From the NCBI RefSeq assembly GCF_008831285.2, contig NC_045147.1, positions 10,977,427-11,041,426 of the forward strand: a stretch of 64,000 nucleotides of DNA. Direction: 5' to 3'. Shown here piece after piece: positions 1-10,834 of the stretch. The DNA comes from Nymphaea colorata (Eukaryota; Streptophyta; Magnoliopsida; Nymphaeales; Nymphaeaceae). Positions within the stretch are counted from its first letter, which is position 1, and each line of letters begins with the position of its first letter. The translations under genes were made by a program, and so were the position numbers. Below the pieces are notes generated by a model, which was given only the letters and a program-made list of their open reading frames with translations, did no database searches and was not told the origin of the DNA.

Positions 1-6
1 GAGCAG

Positions 7-3000
7 GCACGGAGTTAGGCAGCTCAACAGTGCATGGGCAGACGGACCAGCGTATGTAACACAGTGTCCAATTCAAAAGGGGCAGACGTATGTCTACAAC
101 TTCAGCATCAGCGGTCAGAGAGGGACTCTTTTCTATCATGCTCATGATTCATGGATGAGAGCCAGTGTTTATGGTGCCATCATCATCCTTCCTCGCCCCA
201 GTTTCACCTATCCTTTCCCCAAGCCTTTCAAAGAAGTTCCTATCATCTTCGGTAATGTTCCATGACATGCTTATTACATATTGCACTCTCTACACTGGAA
301 TAATTAGCTAACTGAGACAGTAAGATCCCACCAGATTGTTGCGAGTAACGTAAAAAACCTAATCTGAATCAGCAAATATGAACTATAATCCGGGAGCAGT
401 ACAGTTGCACAAATTAACTATCACTTAGGAGTTGTTTGGTAATAGTAACAAGTTGTTCTTGAATCGGTTCAAAAAAAATGAAGCAAATTCATTAAATGTT
501 GTAACATATTGTTCCATGAATCTATTCCTAATTTTTTTGGTAAATTCAAGAAATTGTAACAAATTGTTACTATTACCAAGCACCCCATTAAGGAACCAAG
601 ATTCAGTGTTCTTCTTTAATTAAATGTCTAAATGAATTTACCTCATTTTTTGTAGTAGATTGATAGTAACAACTTGTTAATGCAATATTCAATGTTCTTG
701 TCCAAATCAAATTCCTTGTAGATTTTATCTTTAAGGTTCAAGCTTTATAATTTCATTTCTGTTGGTTTATTTGGGTGATGTAAATACTTGTCACCTCTGA
801 AATTTCCAAAAGTTTTTTTCTTGTATTTTTCGGCAAAGTTCTTCTTCATGGAAAAATCTTAAGAAAACCTCGATAATTTTTAATAAATTAAACAAATCTT
901 ATATTAAAAATCTTGAATAATTTTATAAATTATAAATATTAAAATCTCGAAAAAAAAATAAGATTAAATCGCGAGATTTTTGCTTTCGTCAGATTTTTAA
1001 AACCTTGCGACTTGTCCCCCAATTTTTTCGTCATTTGATTTTCTTATGAATATCGCAAGATTTTCGAAAATCTTGCGACATATGTAACACGTGTCATCTC
1101 CAAGAACGAAGATGTACTGATCATGCTTGCTCTGTGGAACACGTATGGTACAGGAGAATGGTGGAACGCCGACCCAGAGGCGGTCATTGCTCAAGCTTTG
1201 CAGACTGGTGCTGGCCCTAACGTCTCCGTCTCTTACACCATTAATGGCCACCCTGGACTGCTTTATAATTGCTCCGCTAAAGGTAACAACGCCATTTCCA
1301 CAGGTGTCAGTAGACTGCAAACACAGCTTTCGGTTTCTGATCAGTGAAAGTCACCAATGTTGAAGGAGGTTAACTTATGATATTTATGCTTCAATACCCA
1401 CTGAGTACCCGTCATTTGCCCCAAATCCAATCAATAATTAGGAAATGCATAGATAAAAAGAAGAAAATGAGGAAGGTTTCTTTAGACTTTCTTCATCTTT
1501 GCTTTTCTTCTTGCAGATACTTTCAAGCTGAAGGTTACACCTGGTAAGACCTATTTACTTCGCCTGATCAATGCTGCACTCAATGACGAGCTGTTCTTCA
1601 GCATCGCCAACCACTCTCTGACACTTGTAGAAGCAGACGCCATATATGTGAAGCCGTTCCAAACAGATACTGTCCTCATAACTCCAGGACAGACCATTAA
1701 TGTCCTGCTTCAGACTAAACCATATGTTTCTAATGCCACATTCGTCATGGCTGCTAGACCTTATGCTACTGGTCAGGGAACATTTGATAACTCAACTACG
1801 GTGGGACTCCTCCTGTACGTGGCCAACGACCTATACCACAGTATCCTCCCTGTTCCTAAGCTCCCCCTCATCATGCCTGCACTTCCTGCTCTTAATGACA
1901 CCAACTATGCCGCTAATTTCAGCAGAAAATTTAGAAGCTTCGCAAGCAAACAGTTTCCGGCCAACGTCCCGCAGAAAGTCGACCGCCGCTTCTTCTTCAC
2001 GGTGGGACTTGGCAGCACGCCCTGTCCTAAAAACCAAACATGTCAAGGTCCTAATGGAACTAAGTTTTCTGCCTCTGTGAACAATGTCTCTTTTGTTCTT
2101 CCAACCACAGCACTGCTTCAGGCGTACTTCTTCGATCAATCTAATGGAATTTACACGACGGATTTTCCTAGCCAGCCTCTGGTAACTTTCAACTACACAG
2201 GCACTCCTCCTAACAATACCAATGTGCTCAATGCTACCAAGGTGGTGGGGTTGAAGTACAACACAACTGTTGAGCTGGTGATGCAGGACACAAGCATTCT
2301 TGGTGCAGAAAGCCATCCTCTTCATCTTCATGGCTTCAATTTCTTTGTGGTGGGACAGGGGTTTGGCAACTACGACCCAAAGAAGGATCCACTAAGCTTC
2401 AACTTGGTCGACCCCATGGAGAGGAATACAATAGGAGTGCCAAGTGGAGGATGGGTGGCAGTTCGCTTCTTAGCAGACAATCCAGGTAAAATAATCTAAG
2501 CTGGTTATACACAGGGTTGTGCACCACCACAGGCCCATGTGCATGACATGTATCCCTACAAGTAGGCCAGGGCGCACATGTCATGCACGAGGGCCTGTGG
2601 TGCCCCATGGTGCACATAACTTTGCAGGCACCAGGTTTGGTACAAAGCAATTAGGTGTTTTTTATTTAATAAACAGATCAACGTTGAAGCAGAAACACAT
2701 TATTTTGAAGTGATTGCAGAAAACAACCTATAATTTTCGTATTTGATAGCCCTCATGTTCCATGACCACATAGTAAATCATTCGTATTATTCATAAGCTT
2801 AAAAACTAGCATACGGAGACTCCCAACTGTTCGAAAGCAAAGGACAGCTAGAAAGCTTCTAATCATTCTCTTCTGCCGTGTGTGTGATATTTTTCCTTTG
2901 GCTTCTTTGGTCAGGTGTGTGGTTTATGCATTGCCATTTGGAAGTTCACACCAGTTGGGGACTAAAGATGGCTTGGGTAGTCCTGGATGGACTACTGCCA

Positions 3001-3045
3001 AGCCAGAAGCTGCCTCCGCCACCGGCCGATCTTCCAAGATGCTGA
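7..3045 (+). CDS. Laccase (multicopper oxidase), 5'-truncated by window edge
   Basis: Secreted blue-copper oxidase that oxidises monolignols and other phenolics while reducing O2 to water; plant laccases act in the cell wall. Exons seen: 7-251, 1154-1282, 1517-2485 and 2915-3045 (stop TGA), phases consistent throughout. The first exon opens with [20 protein letters not shown], just after the first copper motif, whose HW lies on the upstream exon outside the window. Copper motifs present: HAHDSWMRA (the HxH of L2), [11 protein letters not shown] (L3) and [16 protein letters not shown] (L4, with Leu in the axial T1 position, as in high-potential laccases). Many NxT/S sites are visible, as expected for a glycosylated wall enzyme. 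The C-terminus [10 protein letters not shown] is typical of the family. Which laccase clade it belongs to cannot be decided without the N-terminus. A miR397-type site lies in the third visible exon. The family assignment is very safe. Confidence 0.96.
428..586. mobile_element. Tourist-like MITE (family A) in laccase intron
   Basis: About 160 bp of AT-rich sequence with imperfect terminal inverted repeats: GGAGTTGTTTGGTAATAG at the left, and a right end whose complement begins GGGGTGCTTGGTAATAG. TTA flanks the left end and TTA/TAA lies next to the right end, which fits a PIF/Harbinger Tourist-type element. No coding capacity. Related ends occur near 5775, 33380, 39480 and 43270. Confidence 0.65.
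1054..1077. repeat. 24-bp perfect palindrome in laccase intron
   Basis: A fully self-complementary 24-mer centred on TTCGAA, made of two copies of CGCAAGATTTT facing each other without a spacer. It lies in an AT-rich part of the intron before the 1154 exon. Function unknown; it may be a relic of a mobile-element end. Confidence 0.8.
1566..1586 (+). promoter_or_regulatory. miR397-type target site in laccase coding exon
   Basis: This stretch codes for LINAALND, the conserved laccase region cut by miR397. Compared with the perfect complement of the well-known 21-nt miR397, it differs only at the first base and by one C-to-T change that gives a G:U wobble. The 3' half, which pairs with the miRNA seed, is a complete match. 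This implies post-transcriptional control by miR397, itself linked to copper status and lignification. Cleavage is inferred, not seen. Confidence 0.75.
2519..2615. repeat. Foldback (inverted repeat) in last laccase intron
   Basis: Two arms of about 35-40 bp face each other. The left arm starts GTGCACCACCACAGGCCC and runs to ACATGT near 2551. The right arm starts ACATGTCATGCAC near 2576 and ends GGTGCAC at 2615. The loop is about 25 nt. The fold is imperfect but long, and begins some 30 bp after the donor site at 2486. It may be a small foldback element. Confidence 0.7.
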
Positions 3046-4085
3046 CGTCGACGGTCGAGTTAAGGACACCATTGTTAGGGTGAAATTGATTTTGACCAAC
3101 GCCGTTAACTCTGTAGCTCGATCTCTTTCCTAGCATGTATTCCAAGACGAGGCACCAAATGACAGATTTGCTTTTTCTCTAATTTGCGAATCTCTCTTTG
3201 TAGCGGCTTCCTTGAGGAAAAGGTGTAAGTTGGGTCTTTTTTTAAATTGGTGGCAATATATCAAAGTATGCTAGCAGGAACTCTGCTTTCCCCTTAAGTC
3301 ATTTTCTTGCTTCTAATTTGCTTTCTGTTTTAGATTGCTTTCTTGAATCCCGAAACTTATGGAAACCTGACATTTTCATAAACATTCATTTCCCTGCTTC
3401 CTACTGCTTCATGGAAGGTTTGGAGTGCCTTTTTCGCTTGCTGATAAAACTAAGGATTTCCTAAAAAATCCCTATGATATATACAAGGATTCAGAAGGTT
3501 CGTAAGATCGCAGGGACTTCATGGCCTTTGCCCGTTGGAGAACTCAGAAGCTTCAAGAAAATGTAGGACTTCCCTCACCGTTCCATGGGAGGGCATGGTT
3601 ACTCTGTTTTTTGGATGAGCCTGCTTAGTGGCTCAGTGGTGTCATTTTGGAATTACACCAATGGTGACTCAGTGACGGCCGTTTTATTTCCTTTCTCAGT
3701 ATCTTTCTATACCTTTCTTTTTTCCTATTGTTACGTTTTGTTCAATTTTGTTTTACTGAAGGTCAGTGACCCTTTTCCCTAGCAAACTCATTTTTTTCTT
3801 AGAAAACCAAAAAAAAATATCAACTATTTCACTAACTGTGCAGATATTTACATGTAAATTTGTAATTGGATCTAAGTCAATTAGCTTAACACATTTGGAC
3901 ATCTATGACAAATCTATCAGTCATTTCTACCTTGCGTCTCATCCTTTCTTCCCGAATCAGGAAGAACACTCTTTATTTTATCACGAAAGGAAGAATGAAA
4001 AACATCTGTTTACAAAGAAAACTTAGGTACACTCATAGGTAGATATACCTTGCATGATTATAAGTAACACTTTAACCAAGAAAAC
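3046..4085. other. Convergent intergenic spacer, no gene seen
   Basis: Lies between the laccase stop codon and the stop codon of the membrane-protein gene on the other strand, so it should hold both 3' UTRs and their polyadenylation sites. AT-rich in its right half. Only short open frames without family resemblance are present. Confidence 0.6.
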
Positions 4086-4609
4086 TTAGCAAGTCCTGAT
4101 ATATGCATGAGGGAACAATCTTGAGAAGACTACATTTTTTGCTTTCACAATGAGGGAATAAAAACCATAGCATGGGAGGTGAACAAGCGCCAAGGCAAAG
4201 TACCTGCAGGATGCCATTTATTGCATGTTAAAGTGTTGTATGATCCTCCAAGAAAGATATAATAAAAAGAAAAATAGCTACAACCTTACTTGAAGATGCA
4301 GGAAAAATCAAAAGCAACAAAATTTACCATAAAGGAGCCCAGGGGGTTGACAGCTCAAGGAAAGGGTAGGGCCACCTGCAATAGAAGAGGAGGCGAACAC
4401 ATGAGTAAGGGTATGAAAGATCCACTCCAGGAAAAGGTCAAGACAGAACAATACGAATTCGCACTTAAAAAGAGATAGTTACGCAACTGAATATATAGTG
4501 GTCCTTTAGTCCTCCAAATTCATGCCCTCTGAAGTTCTTCCCATTCTTAAACATGTGAGACTGCTAAGTCTAACTAAGGTAGAAGCTTACCTCTTCTATC
4601 TTCATTAAT

Positions 4610-4640
<31 letters not shown>

Positions 4641-7600
4641 GCTCTCTCTCTCCCTCTGTCCCCCCGTGTGTGTATGTGTGTTTTTCGGCTTTTTCCTTTT
4701 CTGATTATGGCTATAGAGCAAAAGTTACAGTAGGTGTCAAAAAATCCCCAACTGTAACTATGCTTTCAACTAAAACTTCTGTAAGTTCATGAAATTGAGA
4801 TCACTTGCTGAGAACCTGCCAAATTTGGTCTAGCATGCATCCAATTTAGACTAGCTTTCATTGACTACGATAAAGTTAACAACAGATTTGCTGATTGGTA
4901 AGAAAGTATTTAGATAACTGAGGAAAAAGATGGCATGCCTTCAAACCATGAAATTCATTGATATGAATCTGAATTACAGAAGACAATTTTCCCAACAACT
5001 CATATTTTTATGTAAATGCTTGAAAAAGAAAAGAAACCCAGTTAATGATGCTTACGTTGAATAGCCACAGGCATGAAGGACCCACTGAAAAATGACATAG
5101 GTGCAACTCCAGAGCACAAAATACGAAAGGCGAAACCAAGGAAATGGCTGAAAATTAGAGATGGAAAAATGTTTGTCAATGAAGAACAGTAATGAAAATT
5201 AGAAATGAGAAACACTTTTCAGTGAACAACTGTTACTAGATGGACGCCTTCACACTTTTCTAAGCACTCACCAAACTGTTTAAAGAAGTATCGAGGAGAA
5301 GAAAGACGGCATTGAGCACATGCATGCATCCCATCAACTGCAACCAGAAAATGTTTGTGGTAATGAGCTTATGCTGAAGCAGAGAATGAATGTTTCGGTT
5401 TTATTCAAAGAAATTATCTAAGAACTTGGATCTCATATCTGATAGGCTAATCTAACACAATAGACCAATGAAATTATTTAGAGGTTGTCATTATAATAGA
5501 AAAGTGAGACAAAGTTCAAATAACATTAATTAGCTTAGTTAGACGGATTCCAGGAGATTCCATACAGAACAAGGCACTGAAATCCAGAATGACTTGACCT
5601 TGCTACCTAAAACAACTTGTTAAGAGTCTGCAAGGTCACCGTGCACCTGTCAGGTGGGTTTCTTTAAGACCTTAATTTGAAATGAAGAGCTGTCTTAAAT
5701 CCTGACTGTCCTTGAAGAGAACCTTGACAGGCTTTTGCATCAAGGGATAACTGGAACTATACAGGCATCTCTAGAGGGTTTTTGGCAATAGGAACACTAC
5801 CACATTGTTTCAAATTTGTCCCAAAGATTAGCAGATTCATGAAACAATAGAATATCGTATTCCATGTATCTGCCCCAAACTTTGGAGCAGATTCATGGAA
5901 CATTGTGTTAGTTTTCCTGTTGTCAAATGTTCCCCTTAGGTTTGAAACTTTTAGAACATCAAAAAGGCTAGCTTTTGAGTCCCTCCTGATAAGAATGAGA
6001 AACAAAGTGCACACAATTGTATTTTTATGTGATGTGTACCAGGGACAAATTCTAAGCTAGCTGAAGATGAAAATGGCAAACGTTATATGTTTTCTTCCTA
6101 AGGGATATCCATTTATCCATTTAGGGGTTCTTTATGATGGACATGACCATGACAATATTATCAAGAGGATGTTAGAACGAGGAACTGAAAGGAAGAAAAG
6201 CTTACCAACACTGAAGCAATAAAATTCGCATAAGACTAAGCATGCTGACCTCAAAAACTACCCAATATTGTTTTGGTAACTCTGAGATAATAAAAATGAA
6301 CAAAGCAATCTTACCAAGTTCAGGCTGAACCGCTGAATTGAAAGAAATGGAACAATAAGACACCAGAAAACGATGTCCGTTAGCATCACTGCACCTGCAG
6401 AGGCCTGATTTAGTGAACAAATCAGCTCTAATACCAGCAAGATACTGAAAAACCTATAAAAGACTTGGTAAAAGGTGGGCATGTGGCATCAATATCATCA
6501 GAAAATTTGCCTCCGTTCTTTGAAAATTTGAGATTATTTTAAAAGAAAAGAAAGTGAGAAAAAATAAATAAATAAATAAATCGCTACTTGTATACGTAAC
6601 TTGCACGGATAGATCACAAACATAAGAAAAAGTAGGCTCGTTCCCTGTGTTCGAAAAAACTCAACACGCTGCAGCCACATATTCAAACTATGAGGAAGCA
6701 AACCTGGTAAGCAATCTGCATGGCATATCCCCAAAAGCCAGCTCTTCGTAAAAACTGCTCCTGCTCATAATAACTTTGGAGTTTGACGGTATCTCCATTT
6801 GCTCTGCTTCTAAAGTTTATGTCTGTAGACCGACCGTCCACTGAATGTTGAACAGAAGCAGCCTGCTCCTCATTCTCGACTCCCTGCCTTTTTGAGTGTA
6901 TGATGCAACCATAAGCAGAAACGATGGTACCAATCTGCGTCAGAAAATCTAATTATTAGCAAGATTCAATCCGTTGTGTTAATCTCCCCACCTGTTGAAC
7001 TTGATTCAAAGGATCTCAGCTACAATCTGATTGCTATAGTCTAAACTCACCGCGAAATAGATGATGACCAGTGTGAAGGTCCATCTGTCAAAAACACAGA
7101 AAAAGATAAAAAAGGAAAAGATTTTGTAAGTTCAGAGTTTTCCTGCATTCAAGTAGAGAACTACCAGGAATAAAGGATGAAAATCAATCCTAAATCCAGA
7201 ATGAACAACGTAATAAAAAATGCGACAACGAATACCCAAATCACACAATGTGCATAATATATTAGTTAGTGTGTCAAGAAGGAATCCTTTTTATCTTTTG
7301 GGAAATTTAGCACGGAGATTTAACGCGGGCCTACCCCAACGTTAAACAGTTGACTTGCAACATAAAAACTAAGCCTCAAAACAGAATAAGCAGAAACGTA
7401 AGTTTCTCTTTTGAATTATAACACAAATACAGGATCCTTCAACTGGAGACGTTTTGCTACGGCTCCAGCATTTTTGTCGCTCTCCACAGAGCCGATAGGA
7501 GTAGAACTTTCCGGGGAAACGCCTCTTCTTCCAGTGTGTTTGACTTGCCTGTGTACGGTGGCGACAGAATGTCTCTGGAGATGTTTCTTCAGCCAGTCAA

Positions 7601-8321
7601 ACAGCCCAGCGATGCTATTAGTTCTAATCCTCATTTCTTGTCTCAAAGTTTAACGATTGCTCGTCAAGCCCACTTTTTACCTTTACCCCTGTAAGGCAAA
7701 CTCACACGAAAAAGACCCCAAGGGCATGTTTGAAGGAACCGTTTTCACATGGAAATGGTTTCTCGTCCGGAAAATCCAAAGCAGATGGCCCTAGCAGGAG
7801 GATGTGGGGTTAACACTGCGGCGCCACATTTTCCTGCTTTCCCGACTGAGAGGAAGTTTATCAAGTTCACTATGATAGCCAAACACGGATGCAGGAAAAG
7901 GGAACCAAGCTTCCTTTTGCAGATGTAAATCATAGATAAGTATAACCGATCATTTCCTGAACATGGAAGAGACAACTTACTCCGTGTAGTAAATGTAGAC
8001 GTCTGCGGTCCAGACGTCGATGTCCCATGCCAAGAACGCGGCCATGACAAGCCCTGAAACCAGCCGGATCACCAAGAGGACGCCGGGATGCACACCTCGC
8101 CAGCAGCTCATCCATAGCATGTCGGTACCAACATGGCCCGGTTGTGCCGAAGCAAGGGACTGACCATCTTCGGGCCTCGTTGGCAGCAGGCTCTCGTACT
8201 TGGTCCCGGTCCGGCACTCCCTGGCGCATTCCTTGCGCCATATCACCCACAAGGCGGCGATGATCGATATCCCGACAATGGCGAAGCAGACGAAGTCGTA
8301 CCAGTACACGACCAGCGCCAT
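4086..8321 (-). CDS. Multi-pass plant transmembrane protein (family of At1g10660/At5g62960/At3g27770)
   Basis: Function unknown; plant genomes carry several paralogues annotated simply as transmembrane protein. Eight exons on the minus strand, given 5' to 3': 8321-7981, 7084-7051, 6934-6704, 6404-6315, 5337-5272, 5147-5056, 4375-4328 and 4203-4086. They sum to 1020 bp, or 339 residues plus stop. About seven hydrophobic segments are visible: an N-terminal one after MALVVYWYD, then VLLVIRLVSGLVMAAF, WTFTLVIIYFAIG, TDIVFWCLIVPFL, AVFLLLDTSLN, YFVLWSCTYVIFQWVL, and WYFALALVHLPCYGFYSLIV. A soluble, variable stretch of about 60 residues follows the third segment. Conserved landmarks include HPGVLL, WDI...YYTEWTFTLV and WPYPFLELSTPWAPLWYF. 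The ATG at 8321 fits the family start. Distant likeness to the animal rolling-stone group is recalled from memory only. A MITE sits in intron 4. Confidence 0.9.
4615..4656. repeat. (TC)n microsatellite in intron
   Basis: Long TC/CT run with one G interruption, followed by a short TG-rich tract. It lies between exons 6 and 7 of the membrane-protein gene. Confidence 0.85.
5775..5938. mobile_element. Tourist-like MITE (family A) in intron 4 of membrane-protein gene
   Basis: Left end GAGGGTTTTTGGCAATAGG; right end TGTCAAATGTTCCCC followed by TTA. Internally it carries CAGATTCATGGAACATTGTG, a block also seen in the copies near 33380 and 43270. No coding capacity. It belongs to the same family as the laccase-intron element. 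Confidence 0.65.
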
Positions 8322-9826
8322 TGAAGCCGGTCTCCAGCCAGCCGGAAACCTGGAACTAAGTGATCAGCTAGCACTGCTTCGACCTCATTATCTTGCTTCA
8401 CAAAAGAGTAAAGGAAATTAAGGGAGCAACAACCAAACATGGTGGTGGCTGTTGGTCAGGTCGGGCTGGTGGTTCTGACCAGTTGGTTGCGCTACCACAG
8501 ATCACGTTCATCCTTTGGATGTCCTGATCAGGTTGACCATGTGGCTAAGACGAACTTGAATGGTGGTTTGGGACACTTAGAATGCAGGGGCAGGGGCAGG
8601 GGCGAGTGAGTGTAGGGTTGGCTCCACCTAAAAATAATAATTAAAAATTGCATATAAATTTTATAAAATTTTACTGATCCTTTATAAAAATATTGAAAAA
8701 TGAGGTCCATTTAGAGATTTAATTGGGTCCTTGAAAAAATTCTGGTTCTGCCCTTGCTTGCTTGAATGACACAGTCAAAAATAAAACCAATCTACCAACA
8801 GAAACTGCTTCCATGTGAATCAAAACATACAAATTTATTCTCAGAACAATTAATTTGGACACGTACAGTCATTCATAAGAACCGATTTTGACAACATCGA
8901 TTCTAACGTTTTAGATCATTTGAGTAGATTTTCCTTAATTTGTTATAGCCATGACTATTTTGTGCTCTGGATTTTCCTTCATATACATTAAAATGATGTG
9001 TTGTAGAACTTGCTGCGTATTAAAAAAAAAAAAGTAATTTAGAGCGCAATGATACTTGTTTCGGCCAGCTGATAAGATGATTTTAGGCCAAAAGTGATGC
9101 ACGCACATAAAAGTCGGGCCTTTTGGGGCTCGGTCATTTTCAGGTCATTCATTACCTGAGATGAAGTGTTTTAGAGCTTGTTTTTTGTAAATCATTGCAG
9201 CGATCACATTTATCCGACGGCTTTGCTCATCTGCATTGTTAACTGGATGATAAACAAGGTGAGGGTGCAATCAGAAATTGCTAGCTAAGGGCGAAGCTTA
9301 TCTATCTCCCTTTAAGTATCTTCTTGGACTTCAGGACCGCTTTGAAACCTAGGTGAAGAGTGATACATTCGTCAAAGAGAGTGCCAAATAATCCACCAGT
9401 TGTAGACCGGTAAAATAGCACTCATAAAATGTCGGATTTTCCCTAGCCAGTCAATTGAACAAGCTATATTTCACCCCTCGAGGCAGAGTAAGATAAGAGA
9501 TAGTCCAAATCTTAGATAGTTTTTATGAAACTTGAACCATGAACCGAACCATGAGTCTAGCCTTTCTCATCGACTTACTTAGTGTTAGTTATCTAAACTA
9601 GTACAAACCTTCTAATGTCTTATGTGATTACTTGAAAATTAATATAAGTCCACAAGGGTTTGGTACTTAGTCAAATTTTGAGTATAAATATTTCTATGTA
9701 AACAAAAGAATGGCCTTCAAATTTCACTCTATCAGCCAAAACGTGGGAATGAGGATAAGAATGTATCCTAAGATTCAAAAAATAATGGGCATTAGTCTTT
9801 ATGCCAACTACACTTTGAAAGAGCTT
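8322..9826. other. Intergenic spacer with 5' region of membrane-protein gene
   Basis: Holds the promoter side of the minus-strand membrane-protein gene and the family B MITE at 8585-8757. The remainder is AT-rich with no convincing exon, RNA gene or repeat family. Confidence 0.5.
8585..8757. mobile_element. hAT-like MITE (family B), degraded copy
   Basis: Starts with repeated CAGGGG units and GGCTCCACC, has an AT-rich core with TTTATAAAATTTT and ATATTGAAAAATGA, and ends TTCTGGTTCTGCCCTTG. The core and right end align by eye with better copies near 16957, 24126 and 45313, whose ends read CAGGGGTGGAGCCAA and TTGGCTCC(A/G)C. Lies in the spacer upstream of the membrane-protein gene. Confidence 0.5.
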
Positions 9827-10200
9827 CTACATTGTTTTCGAGTTAGACACTGAAATTCGGCCAGCTGCACAAAATACAACAATATGAACAGCAAAAAATA
9901 TGTTACATCGGCCAAATTTAGGAAGTATAAGTATAATTTTCATTTTAATGGCTTCCAATTTCAAACACCTTGAAAGGACCTCCATTAAAGTGAAGACAGG
10001 TGAAGGTAATAGAGGATCACCTTTTCCTAATCCTTTATGACTATCAAAGTAATTTTCCTCACATCTATTGAACATCAAAGCAAATGATTCGGCGCATTTG
10101 CACTTCAAGATCCACGATGTCTATTGTTTACAAAAATCCGAACGATCAAGAGATCTTTCCAAAAAGGGTCAAATAACTTTGTCATAGGCCTTACAAATAT
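9827..10200 (-). mobile_element. LINE reverse-transcriptase fragment (decayed)
   Basis: Minus-strand translation gives KGLGKGDPLLPSPVFTL then MEVLSRCLK, which matches the plant L1-type RT block [25 protein letters not shown] with a small disruption in the middle. Upstream in another frame lies YICKAYDKV, matching the KAYDRV motif that normally precedes it in LINE ORF2. The frames are interrupted by stops and shifts, so this is a dead fragment of about 370 bp, not a full element. Confidence 0.7.
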
Positions 10201-10834
10201 CCAGTTTCCAAAGAATAAACTGTCCATGATGACATTGAGGTTTGTCAAGATGAATCATGGCCCCTCAAGGGGAGAGCTAGTTATGTGTCCGGCCTTCAAG
10301 AAAAGGCCAAGTGTACTCCTGGTCCGCTCTTGTCTCACTTTTAAGAGTACTCAGAAGAGGCTTCGGCCTCAAGAGGGTATAGTAAAACCAGGATATAGAC
10401 CCTCCACCTCCTCCATTTTTTTGCATTGGATATGAATCATCCACATGAAGGGGATCCAACCCAACAAAATCCACTGTTTACTTAAAAACTGGCTCCCATG
10501 TTCAAGTTCATGTTGTTATCTCTTGCAGATCCAATCCTATTAAATATTTCGCAGGGTTTGTATAAGTCCAAAACAACTAGTATATAGGGCGCCCACTTTA
10601 TTATGCATGAAAACACGGAGCCAATAGATCCACGAATTATGGGCCATTGGATACTGATTTATTTAATACAGATCACCTTCATGATTACAACAAGCAACAA
10701 TGTCTTTATGGGAACTCCACAAGTGCAGTCATAGTTTTGGATCCAAGCTACGAGTATCAGTTATTCTACGTCCATAATGATAAAGTACTGAAAAACAAGG
10801 GGTAGGGGCTTCCCTTCTCTCTGTCTCTCTCTAG
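10201..10834. other. Spacer downstream of the SDR gene
   Basis: Contains the 3' UTR side of the minus-strand SDR gene. A plus-strand open frame here (10124-10435) overlaps the LINE fragment and shows no family resemblance. Nothing else is recognised. Confidence 0.4.

Noticed and set aside
997-1363. Overlapping open frames on both strands around 1.0-1.36 kb
   Set aside because: They are shadows or wrong-frame readings of the laccase exon 1154-1282 and its flanking introns.
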